DNA from: Flavobacterium pectinovorum
GTDB taxonomy: Bacteria > Bacteroidota > Bacteroidia > Flavobacteriales > Flavobacteriaceae
Direction of reading: 5' to 3'
Assembly (NCBI RefSeq): GCF_022802975.1
Contig: NZ_JAFEVZ010000002.1
Coordinates: 1 to 64,000 of the forward strand
DNA length: 64,000 nt
This document shows, piece by piece, positions 56,837-64,000 of the stretch (positions within the stretch are counted from its first letter, which is position 1; every line of letters begins with the position of its first letter). The notes under the pieces were generated by a model. That model made no database searches, had not been told where the DNA came from, and saw only the letters and a list, made by a program, of their open reading frames with translations. Made by a program: the position numbers and the translations under genes.

Positions 56837-57512
56837 CATCTGCAGCAATTGTTTTTTTGACCGGTAGTTTTTAAGCTCATTATTAGTTTTAAATCTAAGG
56901 AGTCCTAACGACTTCCAAAGGTTTTTTTGTACCTGTAAAGATCAGAAGTATATCTCAAAATTACTTATGGATCTTTGATACAGATTTTTACCAAACCTTT
57001 TAAAACTTACATTAAGTGGTACTCATTTCAGACTGCTTAAAGATAAGGATAAGTAAAGACAGGTTTTAACACAATGAAAAAATAGCAAAAGCCAATCTTG
57101 TGCCTGAATATAATTGGTTTATGAAGAATTCTACTCTTATAAATTCGAAAATGGAAATAAAATGCATTAATATTTAATAAGAATTTACTTATTTAAAGTT
57201 ATTTTGTTTCAATTTTTTTAATTTTTTTTAATTTTTTTTTCAGTTGTCCAAAACATCATTTTTTGTAAGATTTTTAACTGAAAGAAATCGATTTCCTACA
57301 TTGTTTTGATCTGAAAAAGTTGCACATTATTACTTTTTTTCCAGTCTGTTTTATTAAACCACCTGATTTTTAGGCATTTTTTCTTACTTATTTTGTTCGT
57401 ATCTTGTTATATTCAAAATTTGCCCCTTTTTTTTGGTATAACATTATTTTGTCTTACATTTTTTTGCTGATATAGTTTTTTTATTGGTTTTTTTTTAACG
57501 ATAATTTTGGAG

Positions 57513-57557
57513 CAGGACACTACAGGACAGTTGTGGTTTTCAATCATTATATTTTTG
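57513..57557 (+). promoter_or_regulatory. CAGGA direct repeat and -7 box upstream of susC
   Basis: CAGGACACTACAGGACAG (57513-57530) has two perfect CAGGA units 10 bp apart, next to TTGTG and then the -7 box TATTTTTG (57550-57557, perfect TAnnTTTG). The TA lies 37 bp after the first repeat, as at the GH78 and beta-helix promoters. An AraC-type output domain (as in hybrid two-component regulators) would suit such a direct repeat. Confidence 0.75.
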
Positions 57558-57569
57558 AAATCGAGTAAT

Positions 57570-57588
57570 AAATGTATTTTTAACGTTT
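57570..57588 (+). promoter_or_regulatory. 19-bp operator copy upstream of susC
   Basis: AAATGTATTTTTAACGTTT fits AAATGT-N7-ACATTT with one mismatch. It lies 12 bp after the -7 box, over the expected transcription start. Confidence 0.65.
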
Positions 57589-57702
57589 AAAATTCTGCAG
57601 GCATTTAACAGCCCAAAAAATGCAGCTTTTTCTTTAAAAAAATAGAATACGTTTTTTATAACTAAACTAACCTAACTATTAATCTAACTAAATCAAAGAT
57701 TT

Positions 57703-60700
57703 ATGAAACAAGCACTTATAAAAAGATGTAGTTTTATTTTGTTTGCATTGATGAGCATTGTCACTTATGCTCAAACTGCAAACAGTCAAATTAAGATCAC
57801 AGGTACTGTTACTGATCCCACAGGTTTACTTATACCTGGAGTAAACGTAACTGAAAAATCTACCAAAAACTCTGTAAGTACAGATTTTAGTGGTAGGTAT
57901 GAAATTAATGTAAAGCCTGGTGCAACATTAGTTTTTTCTTTTATTGGGATGAAGAAAATGGAAATTCCTTTAAACGGGCGTACTAATCTTAACGCTAAAC
58001 TACAGGAAGATTCTAATGTATTGAATGAAATTGTAGTTGTGGGTTATGGATCTCAGAAGAAAGATAGAATAACGGGTGCGATAGCAACTATTAAACCAGA
58101 GGATGTTCAGGATTTACCTACTACTAGTTTATCTGAGTCTCTAAGAGGTTTAGTTCCAGGTGTAGCAGTTCTTGATGGGGGCAGAAGACCTGGAGATCTA
58201 GCTAGTATACAAATTCGTCAAACTTTTAGTTTCTCTAAAGATGGAGGTTATACGCATCCCTTGGTTGTTATAGATGATATGGTTCAGGTCGACCCTGAAA
58301 CCGGGAAGCCTACGATGGAAACATTTAATCTTTTGGACCCTACTGAAGTCGAAAGTATTACGATTTTGAAAGATGCTTCTGCTGCTATTTATGGTTCTCG
58401 TGCTTCTCAGGGAGCAATTGTAGTAAAAACCAAAAGAGGTAAGGTTGGACAGGCAAAATTTTCATACCAACAGCAATTTGCTGTAAATGATGCTATTAGC
58501 CACAGTAAAGTGATGAATGCTCATGAATTTGGTGTTTTTGCTAATCGTTTCATGACAGATAAAAATTTAACAAATGCAGGCGCAAACCTTTATTCAGAAG
58601 CGGAATTAAATGAAATGAAAGGTTTAAATTATAATTGGTTGGATAAAGCATGGAAACCGGCTACCCAGATAAAACATGCATTGAATGTGTCTGGAGGTAC
58701 AGAAAAGGCAACCTACTTTGCTGGTGCTACTTATTTGGATCAGGGTGCTAATTTAGGTAACCAGGATTATAATAAATGGACTTTCCGTACTGGTATTACG
58801 GCTAAAATTTCCAGTTCATTAGATTTTGCTGCAACTGTATCGGCTAACACTACAAGTGTGGAAAAATCATATGTAAAATCAGTTACTTTAAATGATGGAA
58901 GTTATGGTTCACAAGCTGGTGGTGAAAGATTAGATTACGGTGTGTTATTGCATATGCCACAGTATATTCCATGGGAAACTACCGTAAATGGACAAAATTA
59001 TTATATGTCTCCAATTCCGCGTACAGACCGTAATATGGGGAGTGCGAATATAAATAATAATATAGCCGGATGGAATTATTTTGCCACATTAGACAATGGG
59101 TCTAAATCTGTTAATGAAGACTTTTCATACAATGTGAATTTGTCATTGAATTATAAAGTTCCTTTTGTAAAAGGATTATCAGTAAAAGGTTCTTATGCCA
59201 GGGTACAATATTCCGAGAATGCTGAACAAGTACAATTGCCATATACTTTAGCCCGAAGTACAAATTATTATACTCAGGGTAATCACTTGGTGAGACCAGG
59301 AACAAGTGTAGGAGCAAATGCTACTTATTCTATTGATACGAATATCCGTAATGCCAGAGTACTTTATGATAATAATATGAGTAGTAGCGTACAGACTAAC
59401 TTTTTTGCTAATTATGACAGAACATTTGACAATCATGAGATTGGAGCGATGTTTTCTGTTGAGCGTTCAGAAAATGAATCCAAAAATACTCGTTTGTATT
59501 ATGAAAACACCGGAGCTGATTATGCAGGAACGCATCATACAGCCGGAACATTAACACCTGCACATTCTTACTCTACAAGAGGAGAAAATGGTACAATGTC
59601 ATATTTGGGACGTGTAAATTATGCATACAAATCTAAATATTTGATGACATTGCTTTTTAGAACTGATGCTTCTACTAAGTTTGCACCTGAAAATTATTGG
59701 GGATTTTTCCCTTCTGCACAATTCGGATGGGTTACATCAAAAGAAGATTGGTTTACGGAAGCACTTCCTGGTGTTGACTTCTTTAAAATTAGATATTCGA
59801 TCGGAAAAACCGGAAAAGATAACATAAATCCGTGGAGATGGTTAAAATTATATGATATTAAAACAGATCAAGGCTGGCAATTTGGACCAGCTGGAGGATC
59901 TCTTGGATCAGGTCTTACACCGAGAGTGGATCCTAATCGTAATGTTGGATGGGATACAACGATTAAACACAATTTAGGTTTTGATGTAAATGTATTGAAA
60001 AACAGATTGCAGATGAACTTTGATTTTTACTATGACAGAACTACGGATATGTTAACTAAAATTACGGAGACTGTTGGAGTTCCAATCTCAGTAGGAGGTG
60101 GATTTGCTGAAGAAAATTATGCTGCTGTTGATGCATGGGGAACGGAAGTAAGCCTTAATTGGAGTGATAAAATTAAAGACAATTTTCAGTATAATGTTGG
60201 TGTGAATTTTGGTTTTTCTAATAATGAGGTGAAGAGATACCCTGAATTGGCATTGGCTCATCCATCTAGTAATCAGGAGATTGCAGGCAGGTCGCTTTTC
60301 TTCCCTGAATGGGGGTTCAGAACATGGAAAGGAACTTCTACTGGAGATGGTATTTTAAGAACTGATGCAGATATTCTAAACTATTGGAATTATTTGACTG
60401 AACGAGCTACTGCGGTTGGAGGAGCCCCTAGTTATATGAATATAAACCAAATGTCGGGTATGCGTAAAGGTATGTTAGCTTACCAGGATTTAGGAGGTCA
60501 GTTTAGTTCAGCAACAGGAACTCAGGCAGGCCCTGACGGGATAATTGACCGAGATGGTCTGGATTATGCTAAATTGGCTAATTCAAGCAGAACTTATGGT
60601 TTTACAACTAACCTAGGTGTAAAATACAAAGGGTTTTATGCCCGTACACAAATAGCTACGTCGTGGGGAGGAATTCGTTTGGTTGATATGGTTAATCAGA

Positions 60701-61062
60701 ATACAGGTACAACGCATAACATGTGGGCTCGTGAAACTTTTTGGAATGATATGTATGCAGAAGATAACGTTGATGGAAAGTATCCAAGCGCAGCTTTTCT
60801 TGAGAACAATGGTAAACCTTCTGATTTCTGGATGTTAGATACATTCCGTTGCACAGTTAGAAATTTAACTGTAGGATATGGTTTGCCGTCTGATTTATTA
60901 AAAAGCTTAAATATTTCAAGTTTGACTATTGGAGTAACAGGAAATAATTTATGGGATTTATATAATCCATACCCGGATAAGTACAGAAATATGTATGATA
61001 ATTCTTCTGTCCCTTATCCAACATTAAGAACTTGGGCTATTAACTTTAATGTCTCATTCTAA
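57703..61062 (+). CDS. SusC-like TonB-dependent outer-membrane transporter
   Basis: The product is 1119 aa with a signal peptide (ending VTYAQ, about residue 24). A carboxypeptidase-regulatory-like domain (about residues 30-105: KITGTVTDPTGLLIPGVNV) is followed by the plug (about 110-245: IVVVGYGSQKKDRITGA, ILKDASAAIYGSRASQG) and a long beta-barrel ending in LRTWAINFNVSF, with the terminal Phe typical of outer-membrane proteins. It imports pectin-derived oligosaccharides with the SusD partner encoded 17 bp downstream. No anti-sigma-interacting STN domain is present, so control by an ECF sigma/anti-sigma pair is unlikely. This favours a hybrid two-component or other activator. Confidence 0.95.
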   Translation: MKQALIKRCSFILFALMSIVTYAQTANSQIKITGTVTDPTGLLIPGVNVTEKSTKNSVSTDFSGRYEINVKPGATLVFSFIGMKKMEIPLNGRTNLNAKLQEDSNVLNEIVVVGYGSQKKDRITGAIATIKPEDVQDLPTTSLSESLRGLVPGVAVLDGGRRPGDLASIQIRQTFSFSKDGGYTHPLVVIDDMVQVDPETGKPTMETFNLLDPTEVESITILKDASAAIYGSRASQGAIVVKTKRGKVGQAKFSYQQQFAVNDAISHSKVMNAHEFGVFANRFMTDKNLTNAGANLYSEAELNEMKGLNYNWLDKAWKPATQIKHALNVSGGTEKATYFAGATYLDQGANLGNQDYNKWTFRTGITAKISSSLDFAATVSANTTSVEKSYVKSVTLNDGSYGSQAGGERLDYGVLLHMPQYIPWETTVNGQNYYMSPIPRTDRNMGSANINNNIAGWNYFATLDNGSKSVNEDFSYNVNLSLNYKVPFVKGLSVKGSYARVQYSENAEQVQLPYTLARSTNYYTQGNHLVRPGTSVGANATYSIDTNIRNARVLYDNNMSSSVQTNFFANYDRTFDNHEIGAMFSVERSENESKNTRLYYENTGADYAGTHHTAGTLTPAHSYSTRGENGTMSYLGRVNYAYKSKYLMTLLFRTDASTKFAPENYWGFFPSAQFGWVTSKEDWFTEALPGVDFFKIRYSIGKTGKDNINPWRWLKLYDIKTDQGWQFGPAGGSLGSGLTPRVDPNRNVGWDTTIKHNLGFDVNVLKNRLQMNFDFYYDRTTDMLTKITETVGVPISVGGGFAEENYAAVDAWGTEVSLNWSDKIKDNFQYNVGVNFGFSNNEVKRYPELALAHPSSNQEIAGRSLFFPEWGFRTWKGTSTGDGILRTDADILNYWNYLTERATAVGGAPSYMNINQMSGMRKGMLAYQDLGGQFSSATGTQAGPDGIIDRDGLDYAKLANSSRTYGFTTNLGVKYKGFYARTQIATSWGGIRLVDMVNQNTGTTHNMWARETFWNDMYAEDNVDGKYPSAAFLENNGKPSDFWMLDTFRCTVRNLTVGYGLPSDLLKSLNISSLTIGVTGNNLWDLYNPYPDKYRNMYDNSSVPYPTLRTWAINFNVSF

Positions 61063-61079
61063 TTTTAACTAGAGTAATT

Positions 61080-63068
61080 ATGAAAATTAAAATAAATTCA
61101 ATTTTAGCACTGGTATCCGTGTTGATTGTAAGTTTTTCGTGTAGTGATAATTTTTTAGAAGAAAAAAGGGTCTATGGCCTTGATGATGAAACTTTCTATG
61201 AGCAACCAGGGCGTGTTTCCTGGTACGTAGATAACTTATACAATGATTATTTTAGAGCCTATAATTCACCATTGAAGTCAGTTGTCGGATTGTATAATGA
61301 TACCCGTTCCCGTTTGACGGAAGAAATTGGTGGAATGCAAAGTTTAATAAATCCAACGATTTCTTATGTTAACGCTTCTGATGGAGATGCTTATTATGGA
61401 GCAAGGCTGGAAGATAAAATAACTAATAATCCATATACGCGTATTCGTGACTGTAATACTCTTCTGGAAAACATAGATGTTAAAGGAGCAAGTTTAGATG
61501 CAAAATTTCGTGATGAGGCTAAAGGGCAGGTATATTATTTAAGAGCGATTCAGTATTTTGATTTGATGCGTGTTTATGGTGGTGTTCCAATTATTACTAC
61601 TGTCCAAACGCCGTCAATAGAAGATCCGTCTATTAAATTACCACGGGCAAAAGTATCTGAAGTTGTAGCTCAAATTATCGCAGATTTAGATGCTGCAGCT
61701 GCTTTATTGCCTCCTACATGGAATGCAGCTAATTATGGCCGTTTTACAAAAGGTGCAGCATTGGCTCAAAAATCCAGAGTATTGTTGACATTTGCCAGCC
61801 CTTTATTCAATAAAAACTGGGATAATTCTACAGAGCGTTGGGATGCCGCTTTGGCAGCCGGTCTTGCTGCGGAAACTCAGCTGACAGCTGATGGATTTGG
61901 ATTGTTTGGTACAAATGCTAAACAATGGTCGGAGATGTTTTTAGTCAATAATTCATTTTGTAAAGAAGCTATTGTAGTTCAGTTGTTAGCGAGTACAAGT
62001 AGTGCAGTTAACATTAATAACGGATGGGAAGGCAGCATACGCTTGACAAGTCAGGGTGGGCGTGGAGCTATAGAAGCACCTAAAGAAATGATTGATTTGT
62101 TTCCAATGGCAAATGGCTCAAGACCTACAACTGCTAATGGATATGATGAGTTTGTGTTCTTTAAAGGAAGAGATCCTCGTTTTTACCGAACTTTTGCTTT
62201 TTCGGGAAGTAACTGGCCTTATACTAATTCTTTACTTACCGCAGCACAACCTACTGTTTGGGCTTATCGTTGGGTAGACAATAGTAATAGAGTTTATTTT
62301 AGTGGAAATAATAATGAAAATAGCCCTGCTTTTGTTCGAAAAATGTCTAATCCTGCAGAAAGTAATGCATCGTCATTCGCATTCTCTGGAACTGATATTT
62401 TTGAATATCGTTATGCGGAATTATTATTAAATATTGCAGAATGTTATGCTGCTAAAGGTGAAATTGCAAATTGCTTATCTTATTTAACTAAAATTAGACA
62501 AAGAGTTGGTATTACATCAGCAAATAATTACGGTATAGGAACTTTAAGCAGTAAGTATGCTGCGATAGAGGCTTGTTTGTATGAACGCCGGGTAGAACTT
62601 GCTTATGAAGGAAAACGTTATTGGGATATTCAACGCTGGATGTTGTATAGTAATGATGCGCCTAATGGAATTGTAGCTAATACTTGTAGTAAATTAGGTT
62701 TAACTCCTTTGAACGGAACACAACGTACAGGGTATTATTTAGATTATAAAACTAAAACAACTTCATCTGCAGATCCACTTATAAATGCACGTGCAGGTAT
62801 TTCAGTTGATCCTGATGCTCCTGATTTTAGTACTCAAATGGTACAATTAGAAGCTTTTTACAGAAATAACTTAGTAAAAACAGAGTTGTTGCCTCCGTTA
62901 ACTCCATTAGATCACGTAAATAATCAACCAGTCAAAATAGATTTTAAGACAAATTATTACATAATGGGACTTAGACAGGATGTATTAGCAACAAACCCTT
63001 GGTTGGAACAAACTATTGGTTGGAACGGCGCTACTGCTTCAGCAGGGACTTTCAATTATCAAGAATAA
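61080..63068 (+). CDS. SusD-like outer-membrane glycan-binding lipoprotein
   Basis: The product is 662 aa, a RagB/SusD-family lipoprotein. The signal peptide ends in the lipobox VSFSC with Cys21. DNFLEEKRVYGLDDETFYEQ and RIRDCNTLLENIDV mark the N-terminal TPR region; GQVYYLRAIQYFDLMRVYGGVPI is the family core; the C-terminus has LNIAECYAAKG, IRQRVGI and YERRVELAYEGKRYWDIQRW. It caps the SusC barrel and binds the glycan. It is somewhat longer than the usual 500-600 residues. The pair is followed by a terminator. Confidence 0.95.
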   Translation: MKIKINSILALVSVLIVSFSCSDNFLEEKRVYGLDDETFYEQPGRVSWYVDNLYNDYFRAYNSPLKSVVGLYNDTRSRLTEEIGGMQSLINPTISYVNASDGDAYYGARLEDKITNNPYTRIRDCNTLLENIDVKGASLDAKFRDEAKGQVYYLRAIQYFDLMRVYGGVPIITTVQTPSIEDPSIKLPRAKVSEVVAQIIADLDAAAALLPPTWNAANYGRFTKGAALAQKSRVLLTFASPLFNKNWDNSTERWDAALAAGLAAETQLTADGFGLFGTNAKQWSEMFLVNNSFCKEAIVVQLLASTSSAVNINNGWEGSIRLTSQGGRGAIEAPKEMIDLFPMANGSRPTTANGYDEFVFFKGRDPRFYRTFAFSGSNWPYTNSLLTAAQPTVWAYRWVDNSNRVYFSGNNNENSPAFVRKMSNPAESNASSFAFSGTDIFEYRYAELLLNIAECYAAKGEIANCLSYLTKIRQRVGITSANNYGIGTLSSKYAAIEACLYERRVELAYEGKRYWDIQRWMLYSNDAPNGIVANTCSKLGLTPLNGTQRTGYYLDYKTKTTSSADPLINARAGISVDPDAPDFSTQMVQLEAFYRNNLVKTELLPPLTPLDHVNNQPVKIDFKTNYYIMGLRQDVLATNPWLEQTIGWNGATASAGTFNYQE

Positions 63069-63079
63069 ATTTACAAACT

Positions 63080-63109
63080 AAAAATGCCTGATTATTTTCA
63101 GGCATTTTT
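63080..63109 (+). terminator. Rho-independent terminator after susD
   Basis: Perfect 12-bp stem AAAAATGCCTGA (63080-63091) with its complement at 63098-63109, 6-base loop, and a T-tract. It ends 108 bp before the next start. Confidence 0.85.
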
Positions 63110-63150
63110 ATTAATATCTTAATAAAACGTTAACATTAAATTTAGACTTT

Positions 63151-63182
63151 TCACCTGTATTCTGTCAAAAAGATACAGGTGA
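63151..63182. repeat. TCACCTGTAT hairpin upstream of the PL1 gene
   Basis: Perfect 10-bp arms TCACCTGTAT (63151-63160) and ATACAGGTGA (63173-63182) with a 12-base loop, 34 bp before the ATG. It could be an operator or a 5'-leader hairpin. Confidence 0.6.
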
Positions 63183-63216
63183 TTTGTTTAAAAAGAATTA
63201 CCAAATTAAAATTAAC

Positions 63217-64000
63217 ATGAAAAATTCAGCATTATTTGTATTGCCTCTTTTGCTTTTGGGAAGCATGAAATGTTTCGCCCAATACCCAAAAATAAGTCCC
63301 GAAGTACAGGCACAGGAAAAAGCAATTAAAGAAGAAGCCAATAAGCTTTCGGATGCAGCCTGGGAAAAAGCATTAGTTGTAATTGAAGAAGAAGCGAAAC
63401 ACGGTAAGCCATACATTCCATGGGCATCAAGACCGAACGATTTACCACAGGCGTCTATACCTGCTTTTCCAGGAGCTGAAGGAGGAGGTATGTACACTTT
63501 TGGAGGTCGTGGCGGAAATGTGTATGTGGTAACAAGCTTAGAAGACCGTGGACCGGGAACTTTACGTGAAGCTTGTGAGCAGGGTGGAGCCAGAATCGTT
63601 GTGTTTAATGTATCGGGAATTATCAAAATCAAGAGTCCGTTAATTATTCGCGCACCTTACATTACTATTGCAGGACAAACTGCTCCTGGAGACGGAATTT
63701 GCGTAGCCGGAGAATCTGTATGGATTGATACACATGATGTTATTATAAGGCACATGCGTTTCCGCAGAGGAGAAACTTTCGTAGGACGTCGTGATGATGC
63801 CATTGGAGGAAACCCAGTTGGAAATATCATGATTGACCACGTTTCTGCAACCTGGGGATTAGATGAAAATATGTCTATGTACCGACACATGTACAGTCCG
63901 GGTGCAGGTTATCCGGATGAAAAAAAACCAACGGTAAACATCACTATTCAAAACAGTTTGTTCGGAGAAGCTTTGGATACTTATAACCATGCTTTCGGAA
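63217..64000 (+). CDS. Pectate lyase, PL1-like (3' end off the window)
   Basis: The frame is open from the ATG at 63217 to the window edge (261 codons). The signal peptide is MKNSALFVLPLLLLGSMKCFAQ. A short helical linker (PEVQAQEKAIKEEANKLS) precedes the beta-helix start AFPGAEGGGMYTFGGRGGNV, SLEDRGPGTLREACEQGG, YITIAGQTAPGDGI, VIIRHMRFRRGE and MIDHVSATWGLDENMS. These match the PL1 core and the longer lyase at 51020-53470. The catalytic C-terminal part is not in the window, so family assignment is by homology of the first half. It lies downstream of the susD terminator with its own leader. Confidence 0.85.
   Translation, partial: MKNSALFVLPLLLLGSMKCFAQYPKISPEVQAQEKAIKEEANKLSDAAWEKALVVIEEEAKHGKPYIPWASRPNDLPQASIPAFPGAEGGGMYTFGGRGGNVYVVTSLEDRGPGTLREACEQGGARIVVFNVSGIIKIKSPLIIRAPYITIAGQTAPGDGICVAGESVWIDTHDVIIRHMRFRRGETFVGRRDDAIGGNPVGNIMIDHVSATWGLDENMSMYRHMYSPGAGYPDEKKPTVNITIQNSLFGEALDTYNHAFG

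Larger units (their letters stand above)
56837..57702. other. Long control region upstream of susC
   Basis: No gene is seen in these 866 bp. The first 660 are AT-rich with long T runs (57211-57240) and stops in all frames. The last 190 hold a CAGGA direct repeat, a -7 box and a 19-bp operator copy (listed separately), followed by about 150 bp of leader. Confidence 0.65.

Overview
This window most likely comes from the chromosome of a Flavobacterium or close relative (Bacteroidota, Flavobacteriia). The evidence is low GC content, a SusC/SusD pair, C-terminal type IX secretion (T9SS) sorting domains, TAnnTTTG-type -7 boxes, and many long palindromic intergenic repeats. No rRNA, tRNA, CRISPR array, transposase or phage gene was seen. 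Most of the window is one large pectin (homogalacturonan plus rhamnogalacturonan) utilisation locus, which runs off the right edge.

Layout. 1-676: a 5'-truncated htpG remnant and an AT-rich gap. 677-2770: a secreted GH13 alpha-amylase. 2984-12070 (minus): a pectin methylesterase, a FucP-type sugar permease, and an unusual operon of a MaoC hydratase, a Gfo/Idh oxidoreductase, two CaiB/BaiF CoA-transferases and two solute-binding-protein-like proteins that lack signal peptides. 12358-18159 (plus): a GH105 hydrolase followed by an oxidative 6-deoxyhexose pathway (L-fucose dehydrogenase-like SDR, lactonase, ketodeoxyaldonate dehydrogenase-like SDR, FAH-type diketo-acid hydrolase, LgoD-like dehydrogenase). 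No sugar-acid dehydratase is present. 18234-21195 (minus): PL10 pectate lyase and GH28 polygalacturonase. 21592-28495 (plus): a large beta-helix protein, a Gfo/Idh oxidoreductase, an SSS symporter and a T9SS-exported PL9 pectate lyase. 28623-33500: an unrelated island with a PsiD-like decarboxylase, an Fsr-type exporter with a divergent AraC regulator, and a secreted hypothetical protein. 33759-56836 (plus): GH78, two beta-propeller proteins, GH2, GH106, an SGNH acetylesterase, a DUF5703-like protein, a PL1-like lyase, GH127 and a second CE8. 57703-64000 (plus): SusC, SusD and a PL1 lyase cut by the window edge.

How the genes work together. The CE8 and acetylesterase enzymes remove esters. 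PL1, PL9, PL10 and GH28 cut the backbone. SusC/SusD import oligosaccharides. GH105, GH78, GH106, GH2 and GH127 remove unsaturated uronate, rhamnose, galactose and arabinose. The permeases bring sugars into the cytoplasm, where the deoxyhexose is oxidised to pyruvate and lactate.

The most interesting signals are regulatory and metabolic. The two divergent operons at 12.1-12.3 kb are driven by near-identical mirror-image promoter/operator cassettes (30 of 31 bases match). The same 19-bp palindrome occurs upstream of three other operons in the window. A CAGGA direct repeat sits exactly 37 bp ahead of the -7 box at three of these promoters. The mirror-image control ties the CoA-transferase/MaoC/cytosolic binding-protein operon to the deoxyhexose pathway that lacks its dehydratase. 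I therefore suggest, as inference only, that this operon provides an undescribed CoA-dependent dehydration step.
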